Source: Mesostigma viride (lineage: Eukaryota; Streptophyta; Mesostigmatophyceae; Mesostigmatales; Mesostigmataceae). Taken from it: a DNA stretch of 64,000 nucleotides. Numbering within the stretch: position 1 is the first letter of the stretch; each line of letters starts with the position of its first letter. A program made the position numbers and the translations under genes. The notes below the pieces were generated by a model. The model was not told where the DNA came from, ran no database searches, and saw only the letters and a program-made list of their open reading frames with translations. The stretch covers positions 1 to 64,000 of the forward strand of contig RPFO01000421.1 in NCBI GenBank assembly GCA_009746045.1, written 5' to 3'. Of the stretch, positions 54,501-64,000 are shown in pieces.

Positions 54501-57500
54501 CCTGCAGGTTGATAGAGGGGCCGTCCCGGTCGCTAGCATCCAAGCTGTAGGAGGACCACTCCTTGAAGCCCAGGGGAGTGATGCTGGTGATCTGCGGAGA
54601 ATCGAGGGTCCCGACAATTAAGCAGTAAAGCGTCGCCTAACATCATCAAGATGAGACCATAGGGTGACCAACCCTTTGATACTACTGACATCCAGTCCTT
54701 GATGAAAGACACAACTGTGCTGATGGCAAACACCAAGGTCCTAGGCATAGGTTGGCTAGGCTTCACAACAAGCCAAAGCGCAGAAGATTGCAGCCCTGCT
54801 CACATTTACAACTCCTACAAAAACACCCCGAAGGAGCCAGCAAGATATTAGGGTGCCAAGGAAAATGACCCAGGGTGTTGCCCTAACAAGCAACCGGTGT
54901 GACCATCTTGTCCCTTGTGTTGAAACTTGCATAAGCATTACATAGTGCACCAGATGCGCCTCAAAACCACAGCATCCTTTCACCTAGCGTAGGTGGCAGG
55001 TTACAGCGCAGGACACTCATCTGCAGGGTCCCAATGCCACTCAGCACACTAATGCCCCGGCAACGATAGTAAATTTCATTTACAACCCTGAAATGGGAGC
55101 AGAATGAGAAAGCAATTTAGGAGGTGGCGTAGTGGAAAACTTCCACCTACCCACCTGACCTCTCCGCTCTCCCCCACCTACCGTCATAGTATCCATGTCG
55201 ACCTTGGCAATGGCATTGGCCTCCTGTAGTCCCACGAACAAAGTTTTCTCGTCCTTGCTCAGCACCATGTACTCCGGCTCCATGTCCCTGGAGAAGGTGC
55301 CCAGTGTGGCCGGGTCAGGGCTGTTCTGCCCCTTGTAGACGTGCCTGTCAAACAGGAGAAGAATGTGCAGGCACGAGCAGGGGAAGGTGTGCAGAAGAAT
55401 GATGGCGAATTTAACACAACTACACGCACAGCACAACACGACCACAGTCAAGCGTGATGACGCTGGGACAGGAACAAGGTACACCCTGAAACAGGTGGCC
55501 ACATTATGCACAGCCATGCGGTTTGCCAGAGAAAGTAATACTCCGGCTGTTTGGTGACGCCACCAGACCTCCGCGCAGGCAAGAGCCATTAACTGATATT
55601 GCGCCTCGCAGTTGCTGGCTTTACTGAGCTGGAACGGTCAACCAAGCCAAGTACGGTCCAAACCATGCAGCCTGGCAGGCTGGGCACAGACTGCAGGCAA
55701 CCGGGCACACATCCAGAAAGAGGCAGGCGGGCAGGCTCACTGCCAGCCATAAAAAATATCCATCCAATTTAATTGAAGCCCAGGTCCCATGTTGTGCCAG
55801 GTTGTCGCTGGCTGAGAATCACTTGCATTGGTAATTCAGCTGTCCTTGCCTATAGGGTGCTTGCGTTCCGATCTATCAAAGGTCTGCTCCCTGGAATGGC
55901 TCCTTACCTCATACAGAGCAGCAGCCATCGTGCATCCACTCCATGTTCATGAGCTCCACACCGCCCTCATGAGCGCGATGCTTGCAACTACTACAAACCA
56001 CGCATAATGGCAGCTCATCTAGGTGGGCCGCGGACCAAACGCAGGTAGGTCAGCCAATCTCAGGTTGGCTGGCCGGCCCACCTGACTGGACTTACAGGCC
56101 CACCATGGTGAGTTTGGAGAGATAGACCGGCCCACGTATCTGGCTTTCGTGGCCCATCTACGTGGATACCATGCTAAATTCACTGGCCGACTGTCTCCAG
56201 TTCTGTATCCCACCTACCTGAATACTGGCCACTGGCCCACCAGCGGCTCACCCTATGTGAGCTGCCCCTGTAACTAGCCATGAGACACAGCTAAGGGTTT
56301 CGGGTTGGGTAGGGTAAACGTCTGCCCCACTATATGTCGCCTGTTGATTTGCATCAACAAATGCCATGCATTGAGCCCACCTAACCATCATTGATAAGGC
56401 AAGAGCAGATTCAGCTCTAATAACACACATCTGCAGTCGCATAAGCCTGTTAAACAGTGATGTTTGTACCTGACACCCTGTGAAACCAGGGTGGCTGCCT
56501 GGCTGTTGAATCCGGTGAAGTCCAGTTCCCGCACCTGTTAAATGAGGAATGCCATGCATATGAGCAGCTGCCATGTGAGCAGGAGACTTGGATGCCATGC
56601 CACCCCACGTGCCCCCCCCCCTCCCAGAAAAAAAAAAAAAGAGCTCCGAGATCCAAAAAGTGTAGCGATGCACCATGCAAGGCAAGAAACACAGCGCCAA
56701 GAGTTGACCTGCCTGGGGCGTGGCGGACAGATCCTCGGTCAGCCACTTCAGGATGGAGATGGAACCCTCTGGGTTGTCAAACTGCCCCGTGGCCGGGTTG
56801 ATGCCTGCCTCGGCCTCATTCGCGGTAATGATGGTCTTGCAGTCGCGCGTGAACATCACATGGTCGGGCAGGTAGCCCACCGTGACGTTGTTGACCAGCA
56901 CCGGGGACGTGGCTGCAGGACACATGACCATGCCCACGCACGGAGTAGAGGCAGGGCGGGTCATGGGGGGGCGGTGCGCACACACTGGTGGGCACAGTAC
57001 TCATATTGCGCTGCCCTTGTGCGCTGCATTGCGCGACTCACTGTTGCTCTTGGCCAGTGTCTGGTAGACGAGGACGTAGCCGCGGCTGCGCGGGATACCC
57101 TCCATGGAGAGCGCAAAGTAGTCGCCGCAGACTGCCACGTCGGTGCTCTGTGGGTGGGGGATGACCACATTGCACAGGGGTATTCAGGTCAGCCAACCTG
57201 ACGCATTACATGTAGCTTCCATGAATCCTGCTGGCAGCTTAGCAAGCCCGATCATGCATAGAACACATGCAAGGGGCAGACCATTTGCCCATTTCGCTAA
57301 ACTAAAGCAGGAACGTTGTGCAGGCCTGCACGTCCCGGTCTCATCTCCAGCCCCACGCACTACGCCTGCTGCGCTACAGTGCACTAGCAAACCGGTCACT
57401 GCCTCGCAGAGGCCCCTCCTACCCCCCCCCTCCTTCCACAGTGAGCACACTGCTGTCTGAAAGGCAGGGTCGCTCGGCAGGGGCGCATGCCTCATTGTCG

Positions 57501-60500
57501 ATGCGTACATATGCCCCAATCCAAACCCAGTGCACAATTAAAACCGTGACCTACAAATTATAAAGGCGCACGCAGTCCAGCGCTTCTCCAAAGAAAGTTG
57601 TATCAATCGGCATCATGCGGCACACACACCATGAGTGATAGCACCACGAAGCTCACCTCGCTCTCCAACGGTCCAAAGTAGACAATCTTCCGGGCGGCAG
57701 GGTCGTGCACGTCCACAATGCCCAGGTAGTTCTTCACCGAGTACACGTGGCGCCCAACCTTGTCGTACTCCGCTTGCTCTCCCACCAGCGCATCGCCAAA
57801 GCCAAAGGTGTACGTCCCGCTGGCGTCCACGCTGTAGCCGGCCGTGGGGAAGATGAGCGTGGGGGCCAGCTTCTGGAGGGAGATGAGGCCATGGGCCGGT
57901 GCCGCCGTCACCGCTGCGGAGGGGTGGCCAAGGGGCGTGGGGTACAAGGCGTGCCCGGGTCAACGCTTGTGGCGGATGTGAGCATGGGGTGCAAGGCATG
58001 CCAGGGCTAATGACTGTGGCGGGCGTGAAGGCTTGCCGGGAACGGGGCAAGAGGGTTAGAGGGATACCGGATGGCTCCACCCACGCCACACTTGCATGGG
58101 CAATTCTGCTGGCCTGATGCGCGGAAACTGGCATGACTAGCTGAGAGTGGGGCGTTGGCAAAGGGGAGAAGCAGAGGAGAGTGTTTACACACGCGAGAAG
58201 AGGGTGCATACATACTGGCAAGCGACCGAGGGTCCTGTTGGCTGTTGCTGGCAGGCCGCCCCCCTCCATTCTGCAGCATTGCTCATGCTCTCCCTTGCGT
58301 GTTCACCTTTCTCCACGGCGGAGCTAGGCTAAGCATGAAGGAATGAGGAAGAAGACGGCAGCCGCTTCCAGCAGCCCGACCGGCATGCAATAATGGCTGC
58401 CATGGACTGTCTACAAGCGGCAAGGCGATACAGTATACGATACAGTATACGATATAGTATACGATACAGTATACGATATACCTTCCAGCATAAATTATGG
58501 AAGGGCAGAAGAGAGCTTCGTGCACCAACAAAAGGCCCTTGCCCTCTGCGCGCTTGCCCTCTGCGCGCTTGCCCTCTGCGGCCCAGGCCGTTGCCTCCAA
58601 GACCCGCCCGCAAAACGAATCTTCTGAAACACAATACCCACCCCACCCAATCCTCATTTAGTCAGAAAAAAAGATAGCGGATGCCAACCTTTTCCCTGCC
58701 CATGTGCAACCCCCATTTCCGACATCTCCAGCCGGCAGACCCTTCGGCAAGGCGGGGCGGGAAGGTTTGCAGGGCCGGCTACACCAAGCAAGCCATCTCC
58801 ATGACATGTGCCCATCCTAAGCGGACATGTCCCAGTCTTTGGCCCCGTCGTTGGTGTTGCTGCAATGAGCGCAGAGAGCCTTGGCAGCACATGTGCCATG
58901 AGTCAGTGCCAATGCCGACCGCAGCTGACACTTGCCGCCAACTTACGCATTTCACTGTGCCACGTTGTTGGGCAAGGTGAGTGTGCAGGGGTCACCGTTG
59001 GCACAGGGGGAGGCACGTGTCACGGCCGAGCAAGCACATGCATGCGTGGCGCAAGCAGAGCGTGCAGGGGTCACCGTTGGCACGTGGGGAAGGCGCGAGT
59101 CACGGCAGGCGTGCATGCGTGGCGCGAGCAGAGCGTGCAGGGCTCACTGTTGGCATGGGTGGGAGGCGCGAGTCACGGCGGGCGTGCATGCGTGTGCAAG
59201 CGTGGTGCAAGCAGAGCATGCAGGGGTCACCTTGGTAGCAGGACTGTCGTCCTGTTCCGGGAGCTGCTCCTGCTGTGCAGACGCCAGCATTGTAGCATGC
59301 TGCATAGCGAGTCACGTCGCTCAAGCTGTTCTTCAAGCAGCAGTCCTCCACCGCGCAGGCTGGACAGCACAGCACGCAGCCGTGGCATGCATGGGGCCAA
59401 GCATAAAGCAAGGCAACGGCAATTAATAATGCCTGCATACCGACTTTTTGCCGGCTGGCTTGTGCAGGGGAATCCGTTGGCAGGCATGGTTCTTAGGGTA
59501 GCGATCCAAGCGGAAAATGAGCACTGTTTAGGGACACCAACAGGCATGGTCCCAAGGGCAGCTGTCCAAGGGAAACATGAACAGGCCATCTATATCACAC
59601 CCCGCCCGTGTTGGCCAAGTAGGGTGACGACTGGCAAGGTGCAGCTATCGTCCTGGGGTCGCGCACTCACATCATCGCCCCCATACATAAATCTTTGGTG
59701 GACACAAAGAGCACTGCACTGAGCACCGCCTTGTCGCGTGTGCGCCATGCCCCGCATCGGGTCGTGCCCTTGTGCCCGTCATGCGCTGCATTGTTGGGTG
59801 TGCGCCATGCCCCGCATCGGGTCGTGCCCTTGTGCCCATCATGCGCTGCCTTGTTGGGTGTGCGCCATGCCCCGCATCGGGTCCTGCCCTTGTGTACATC
59901 GCGCGCTGCCTTGTTGCGTGTGCGCCATGCGCCGCATCGGGTTGTGCCCTTGTGCCCATCGCACGCTGCCTCGTTGCGTGTGCGCCATGCCCCGCATCGG
60001 GTCGTGCCCTTGTGTCCGTCATGCGCTGCCGTGTTGGGTGTGCGCCATGCGCCGCATCGGGTTGTGCCCTTGTGCCCATCGCACGCTGCCTTGTTGCGTG
60101 TGCGCCATGCCCCGCATCGGGTCGTGCCCTTGTGTCCGTCATGCGCTGCCGTGTTGGGTGTGCGCCATGCCCCGCATCGGGTCCTGCCCTTGTGTCCATC
60201 GCGCGCTGCCGTGTTGCGTGTGCGCCATGCGCCGCATCGGGTCGTGCCCTGGTGTCCGCCGTGCGCTGCCTTGTTGGGCGGGCGCCATGCCCCGCATCGG
60301 GTCGTGCCCTGGTGTCCCCTGTGCGCTGCCTTGTTGCGTGTGCGCCATGCCTCGCATCCAGTGGTATCAGCTTGAGCGGCTCAATCCCCGTACGTACCCA
60401 AACCATGCCCAGAAGCAATGCAATTTCTTCCGTCATCACACACACATACACAGAGACAGTGCCTAATGCTCGTGTAGATGACGATATTCTCTGACAACAC

Positions 60501-61372
60501 AGCCCACTTGGAGTCACTTGATCAGTGCTGCAGCTCCAAAGAACGGCTTTCTGTCACATCCAAATCGGTCCGTCTTTTCCGACGGACAGACCACACACAG
60601 GGTATTGGCATGGTTGCATGAACAGAAACAGTGCCGCAAGGCTCGGAGCAGCCTTTCCTATGTACCACATCTAGATTGACCTTGACATTGCTACCACATT
60701 AAGTCAACACACTCAGTCATAGACAAAGTGGAAGCTGTGACAGTGCCTAGAACGTAGCAATGTGTGGCCTCATCGTCAGGTCTTGAACGCGGACATGTGC
60801 TGACGGCCAGTAGGCACCAGCTTGCATACTGCATGCTAACTCTTTAGTTTTGCTAGAAAGCATTGGCGTATCATGAAAGCTACCAGAACTCGAGGAGAAA
60901 GAAGGCATAACAAGGCACAAGAGGTCAAGCAAGCTACGACTTACAGGACATGCTCTAGGTTCGTACAGGTGAATTTAATTTAAGTGCACCTTGGACAGGA
61001 CAGAAAACGAGCCGCTAACTTGTATACGACCTACGACACATAGGGATGGGGCTGCGTAGGTATATATTCCTGCAAGCGCCCGCATTTCTGCGTCGCATTT
61101 ATCGTTCGCATGACATGCTTGATGTTTTGATGATTTACGTATTGATGAATATACATTTAAAATGTAATTACTTACTTCAGAGTAAAGAAACAAACCCAAC
61201 GCTAACAAGAGATACCATGACAAAATAACTCCATGATGAATATACATCATGATTACATGAATGATGAATATACATGTAACTTACGCGGGCTAACAGCGCC
61301 AGCTGCAGGGCAATTGGCGGATATAACCTCGGCCATCATCATGAAAAGGAAGACGACGGCATGAGCTTTCAT
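51502..61372 (-). CDS. Choice-of-anchor I / MSP130-like secreted beta-propeller protein, nine exons
   Basis: Exons: 61,372-61,285; 57,913-57,657; 57,147-57,042; 56,912-56,713; 56,534-56,470; 55,344-55,182; 54,591-54,369; 52,706-52,342; 51,930-51,502. They join without a frameshift into 631 codons. Exon 1 gives a signal peptide (MKAHAVVFLFMMMAEVISA). Family hallmarks: EYDKVGRHVYSVKNYLGIVD, VTVGYLPDHVMFTRD, LDFTGFNSQ, MEPEYMVLSKDEKTLFVGLQ then EANAIAKVD, SLDASDRDGPSINLQAWPIK then GMYLPDQLAHF, VAIANEGDTKDY, and EPE|SLAVGVINGRTILFVG. The C-terminus, after a Pro/Ser linker, is hydrophobic (WAHAFVIMAAIVACSWPLL), fitting a GPI signal or membrane anchor. Relatives include sea-urchin MSP130 and algal and bacterial extracellular proteins. 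Exon 4 fits exon 5 only with a GC donor (CAG|GCAGGT), or an indel is present. Confidence 0.85.
58427..58482 (+). repeat. 12-bp tandem repeat
   Basis: GATACAGTATAC is repeated four times (third unit GATATAGTATAC), then a partial unit. It is self-complementary in part. It lies in intron 1 of the MSP130-like gene. Confidence 0.9.
58543..58583 (+). repeat. 16-bp tandem repeat
   Basis: GCCCTCTGCGCGCTT-type units occur three times in a row. It lies in intron 1 of the MSP130-like gene. Confidence 0.7.
58983..59240 (+). repeat. Four imperfect 72-84-bp repeats
   Basis: GTGCAGGGGTCACCGTTGGC recurs with variation at 58,983, 59,062, 59,134 and about 59,218, each followed by GGCGCGAGTCACGG-like sequence. 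Intronic. Confidence 0.75.
59738..60358 (+). repeat. 60-bp minisatellite, about 10 units
   Basis: TGTGCGCCATGCCCCGCATCG recurs every 60 bases from 59,738 to 60,358 with scattered substitutions. Because the period is divisible by three and the unit lacks stops, long open frames appear on both strands (up to about 280 codons). These are repeat artefacts inside intron 1. Confidence 0.95.
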
Positions 61373-61727
61373 TGTGCAGCTCGGGGTACCCATGGCCCCT
61401 AGCTAGGCCTTACGGGAAATAACGGAGGGTATCCCGTGTGCGGGCCCGTAATGAGGTAGTCTTGGCTCCGCAGCCGGCGACCAGCGGCCTCGGCTTCAGG
61501 CATCCAAAAATTATTGCCGAACACGCACGCCGCACGGCATATTCCATGCGCGTCGGATGCTCGCCCCTAGGCTTGAGGTACTGCTGGAATGAGATGCCTT
61601 TCCTGGCAAATATCCATTATCCGCACTTGCACACGGTGGCTTTGCTACTTGTAGTAACGATATCATGCCATTTGTCATCCGGCGCGACCCCGTCACGCAT
61701 AAGTAGTCCTGTGCCCAAATGTTGGAC
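61373..61727. other. Upstream region of the MSP130-like gene
   Basis: The region 5' of the ATG at 61,372 contains no clear TATA box or other recognisable promoter element, and no other gene. Confidence 0.4.
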
Positions 61728-61818
61728 AATGTTGGACAATGTTGGACTGGAAGGTTGGCGGCCGGTTCCCGACCGGTTCCTCACCTGTCGGGCCCGCAGT
61801 CCAACATTGTCCAACATT
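61728..61818. repeat. Hairpin with 21-bp perfect arms
   Basis: AATGTTGGACAATGTTGGAC plus T at 61,728-61,748 is the exact reverse complement of 61,798-61,818. The loop is 49 nt and itself contains CCGGTTCC direct repeats. One more GTTGGACAAT unit precedes the left arm. Confidence 0.85.
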
Positions 61819-61874
61819 CGGGGCAGACGCAAGTAAACAGAACCAGTGGCAGGCGGACCACAAAATTATTATGA

Positions 61875-62020
61875 GCTTTTGACAGATCTGTAAAGTTAGG
61901 GCCCGAAAAATACAGATGGCTAGGCGTATATGCAGATCTGTTTTTTTAGGGCTTTTGACAGATCTGTAAAGTTAGGGCCCGAAAAATACAGATGGCTAGG
62001 CGTATATGCAGATCGGTTTT
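61875..62020 (+). repeat. 76-bp direct duplication
   Basis: GCTTTTGACAGATCTGTAAA starts at 61,875 and 61,951, and the units continue through GGCTAGGCGTATATGCAGATC with one change. It is a recent local duplication with no coding content. Confidence 0.9.
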
Positions 62021-62238
62021 TTAAATACAGATCTGTACGTAAACTCCGACGTACACCCTCCGCATTGGAAGTTTGTTATTATGGGTCAATTTTTGCCGTA
62101 TTTGCATTACGAATAACCCTGGATTGTTTGTTGGGGAGCCAGTTAGAGTCCCGGGTTTTTATTATTTAATTAAAACCTTTTGTTTGTTTGTTTGTCCTAC
62201 AGCCGTTCAAGGCACATGGGTACTTATTTAATTAATCA

Positions 62239-62439
62239 GGCGGAGCCAATTTTCGGAAGAACCGTCAGGTTCGCCAGAATTGGCGAAGCTTATAAGGCCG
62301 TACACGTGAGAAAACATAGGAATAGGGGATGAAAATCCGTCAATCCATCCATACATACATCCATCCATACATACATCCACCGAATTTGTCCCGAATTTGC
62401 AAGCATAAGGGTGAGGTTCTTCCGAAAATTGGCTCCGCC
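62239..62439 (+). mobile_element. 201-bp MITE, copy A
   Basis: The ends are GGCGGAGCCAATTTTCGG...AGAACC and its exact reverse complement (25-bp terminal inverted repeats). The middle is a CATCCATACATA microsatellite. No coding potential beyond short open frames. Family not identified. Confidence 0.8.
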
Positions 62440-62664
62440 GTAGAGTTTCAACGGGCAAGTTGCAAACACGCACGTTACTTGATAAATTTCTTTTGTTTGT
62501 TTGGTAGATATCGTACACGCCGTCCCCAATTCGGCCGGCAATCCGGCCCGGCGGCCCCCCTTCGGCGGCCATAGGCTAGAGTCAGTGGAGGTCAGTGATA
62601 CCCAGAGCCCACATGAGTTAATCAAGTAACGTGCGTGTTTGCAACTTGCCCGTTGAAACTCTAC

Positions 62665-62865
62665 GGCGGAGCCAATTTTCGGAAGAACCTCACCCTTATG
62701 CTTGCAAATTCGGGACAAATTCGGTGGATGTATGTATGGATGGATGTATGTATGGATGGATTGACGGATTTTCATCCCCTATTCCTATGTTTTCTCACGT
62801 GTACGGCCTTATAAGCTTCGCCAATTCTGGCGAACCTGACGGTTCTTCCGAAAATTGGCTCCGCC
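62665..62865 (-). mobile_element. 201-bp MITE, copy B
   Basis: Reverse complement of copy A over its full length, with the same 25-bp terminal inverted repeats. Confidence 0.8.
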
Positions 62866-62927
62866 TGATTAATTAATTTTGTTTGTTTGTTTGTTGAGTC
62901 CAGTCCTCAGCCCCCGGAGTTAATTTT

Positions 62928-63127
62928 CCGGAGCCAATTTTCGGAAGAACCGTCAGGTTCGCCAGAATTGGCGAAGCTTATAAGGCCGTACACGTGAGAA
63001 AACATAGGAATAGGGGATGAAAATCCGTCAATCCATCCATACATACATCCATCCATACATACATCCACCGAATTTGTCCCGAATTTGCAAGCATAAGGGT
63101 GAGGTTCTTCCGAAAATTGGCTCCGCC
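62928..63127 (+). mobile_element. MITE, copy C, with the copy A flank
   Basis: Same orientation as copy A. The left end is altered (CCGGAGCC). The match to copy A continues past the MITE through the flank and palindrome centre to about 63,305, so copy C arose by segmental duplication and not by a fresh insertion. Confidence 0.75.
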
Positions 63128-63305
63128 GTAGAGTTTCAACGGGCAAGTTGCAAACACGCACGTTACTTGATAAATTTCTTTTGTTTGTTTGGTAGATATC
63201 GTACACGCCGTCCCCAATTCGGCCGGCAATCCGGCCCGGCGGCCCCCCTTCGGCGGCCATAGGCTAGAGTCAGTGGAGGTCAGTGATACCCAGAGCCCAC
63301 ATGAG

Positions 63306-64000
63306 TTAATTAATTAATTTTGTTTGTTTGTTTGTTGAGTCCAGTCCTCAGCCCCCGGAGTTAATTAATTAATTTTCTTTTGTTTTTTTTATGGTTTTCA
63401 GCCAGAACATTTTCCAGAAGCTAATTATTTAGTTAAAACTTCCAATGCGGGCGGTGTAATGCCTTTACGTCTTCGGGGGTCGAAGTGCAGGCCGTGCTCA
63501 GTACCTGGAAGCAAAATTCAGCCATGGCTACGAATAGAGGAATGTCAGCCGTATGACCTGCACACGAGGGTAATTAAGAAATCAAGCCGAAGTTAATCCT
63601 GCATCTGAGCGAGCAGAATAATTGCAAACACAACAGCAATTGTGCGACAGACCAAACAATATCGCCGCGTGCACTAGGCTCTGTATTCTGGTCACACCCA
63701 GATGCATTGGCTACATTGGATTAGGCGCCTTAACGAACTGAGTCGAGGCAAAACGCGAGGAGCGCCATCTAAGCAGTTGCTTGTCATGTCTATACGCCCG
63801 GGCATCTCATGATCTGTCTACCATGCACGCATTTTCCTTGGATGAATCAAACAGCTTTTGACATTTTAATGGCGACAATGAAGTCCGGCCACGACAATAT
63901 AGCGCTGCTCAGAGCTTCGTTGCCGAGAAAGGTTTAAGAGGGGCTTTGTCCGGGCAGATAATGTAACTCTGCCTAGACCCCGGTAGCTTTCAGCACGCGC
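63306..64000. other. Intergenic DNA with a repeated (GTTT)n segment
   Basis: 63,303-63,375 repeats 62,868-62,925 (TTTGTTTGTTTGTTGAGTCC to GCCCCCGGAGTTAATT). After that no gene, RNA or element is recognised. Confidence 0.5.

Larger units (their letters stand above)
57914..61284 (-). other. Large first intron of the MSP130-like gene
   Basis: Donor CCGC|GTAAGT at 61,284 and acceptor CTCCGCAG at 57,914. The phases match (1 to 1), so no exon has to be missing. The intron is 3.37 kb and carries the minisatellites listed separately. Confidence 0.75.
62225..62879. repeat. Large palindrome built from two inverted MITE copies
   Basis: The left arm 62,225-62,484 and right arm 62,621-62,879 are reverse complements around a 136-bp centre. 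Each arm contains a full 201-bp MITE plus about 45 bp of shared flank (GTAGAGTTTCAACGGGCAAG ...). Transcription across it would give a long hairpin RNA. Confidence 0.85.

Noticed and set aside
56248..56985. Single 245-codon minus-strand gene
   Set aside because: It is the exon 4 region of the MSP130-like gene read through its introns.
59672..60517. Long repetitive proteins on both strands (226-281 codons)
   Set aside because: They are produced by a stop-free 60-bp minisatellite within an intron; no start context or domain.

Overview
This is eukaryotic nuclear DNA. The evidence is spliced genes with GT-AG introns, a long tandem satellite, non-LTR and LTR retrotransposons, a foldback transposon and MITE-like inverted repeats. 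The two host-type genes point to an alga of the green (Viridiplantae) lineage. One encodes a choice-of-anchor I / MSP130-like secreted beta-propeller protein, the other a root-cap/von Willebrand D-like secreted protein. The species cannot be fixed from the sequence alone.

Layout. 1-5,390: three head-to-tail, 5'-truncated, frameshifted LINE copies on the minus strand, joined at short (TA)n tracts. 5,429-13,588: 48 tandem copies of a 170-bp satellite that look identical by eye. 13,589-19,005: one near full-length LINE on the plus strand, abutting the satellite, with PHD finger, RING-H2 finger, reverse transcriptase, CCHC knuckle and restriction-like endonuclease motifs. A truncated copy follows, then a 393-bp tandem repeat carrying a tRNA-Glu-like Pol III promoter remnant. 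21-27.9 kb: degraded intergenic DNA with 3' ends of other LINE families.

27,881-45,286: a Ty3/gypsy chromovirus with 571-bp LTRs that differ at one position seen, and a 5-bp target duplication (ATCAT). It carries a hybrid-binding (viroplasmin-like) ORF upstream of gag, then gag, protease, RT-RNase H, integrase, a chromodomain and an extra GC-rich ORF before the 3' LTR. A 6,634-bp foldback transposon (29,247-35,880) is nested in its first ORF and flanked by a TAG duplication. Removing the insert and one TAG rejoins that ORF in frame. The foldback arms are inverted arrays of a 173-bp repeat. Its core holds two divergent spliced small genes, one Tudor-like and one PHD-finger, on either side of a 6 x 109-bp repeat.

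46-61.4 kb: two host-type genes on the minus strand. The root-cap-like gene has two firm exons. The MSP130-like gene has nine exons that join in frame into 631 codons, with a signal peptide and a hydrophobic C-terminal tail. 61.7-63.4 kb: a 21-bp hairpin, a 76-bp duplication and three copies of a 201-bp MITE, two of them forming a large palindrome.

A common thread is that three unrelated mobile elements here each encode chromatin-reader-type domains (PHD/RING, chromodomain, PHD/Tudor). The host gene is free of frameshifts, whereas the retroelement coding regions are broken, mostly at homopolymers.
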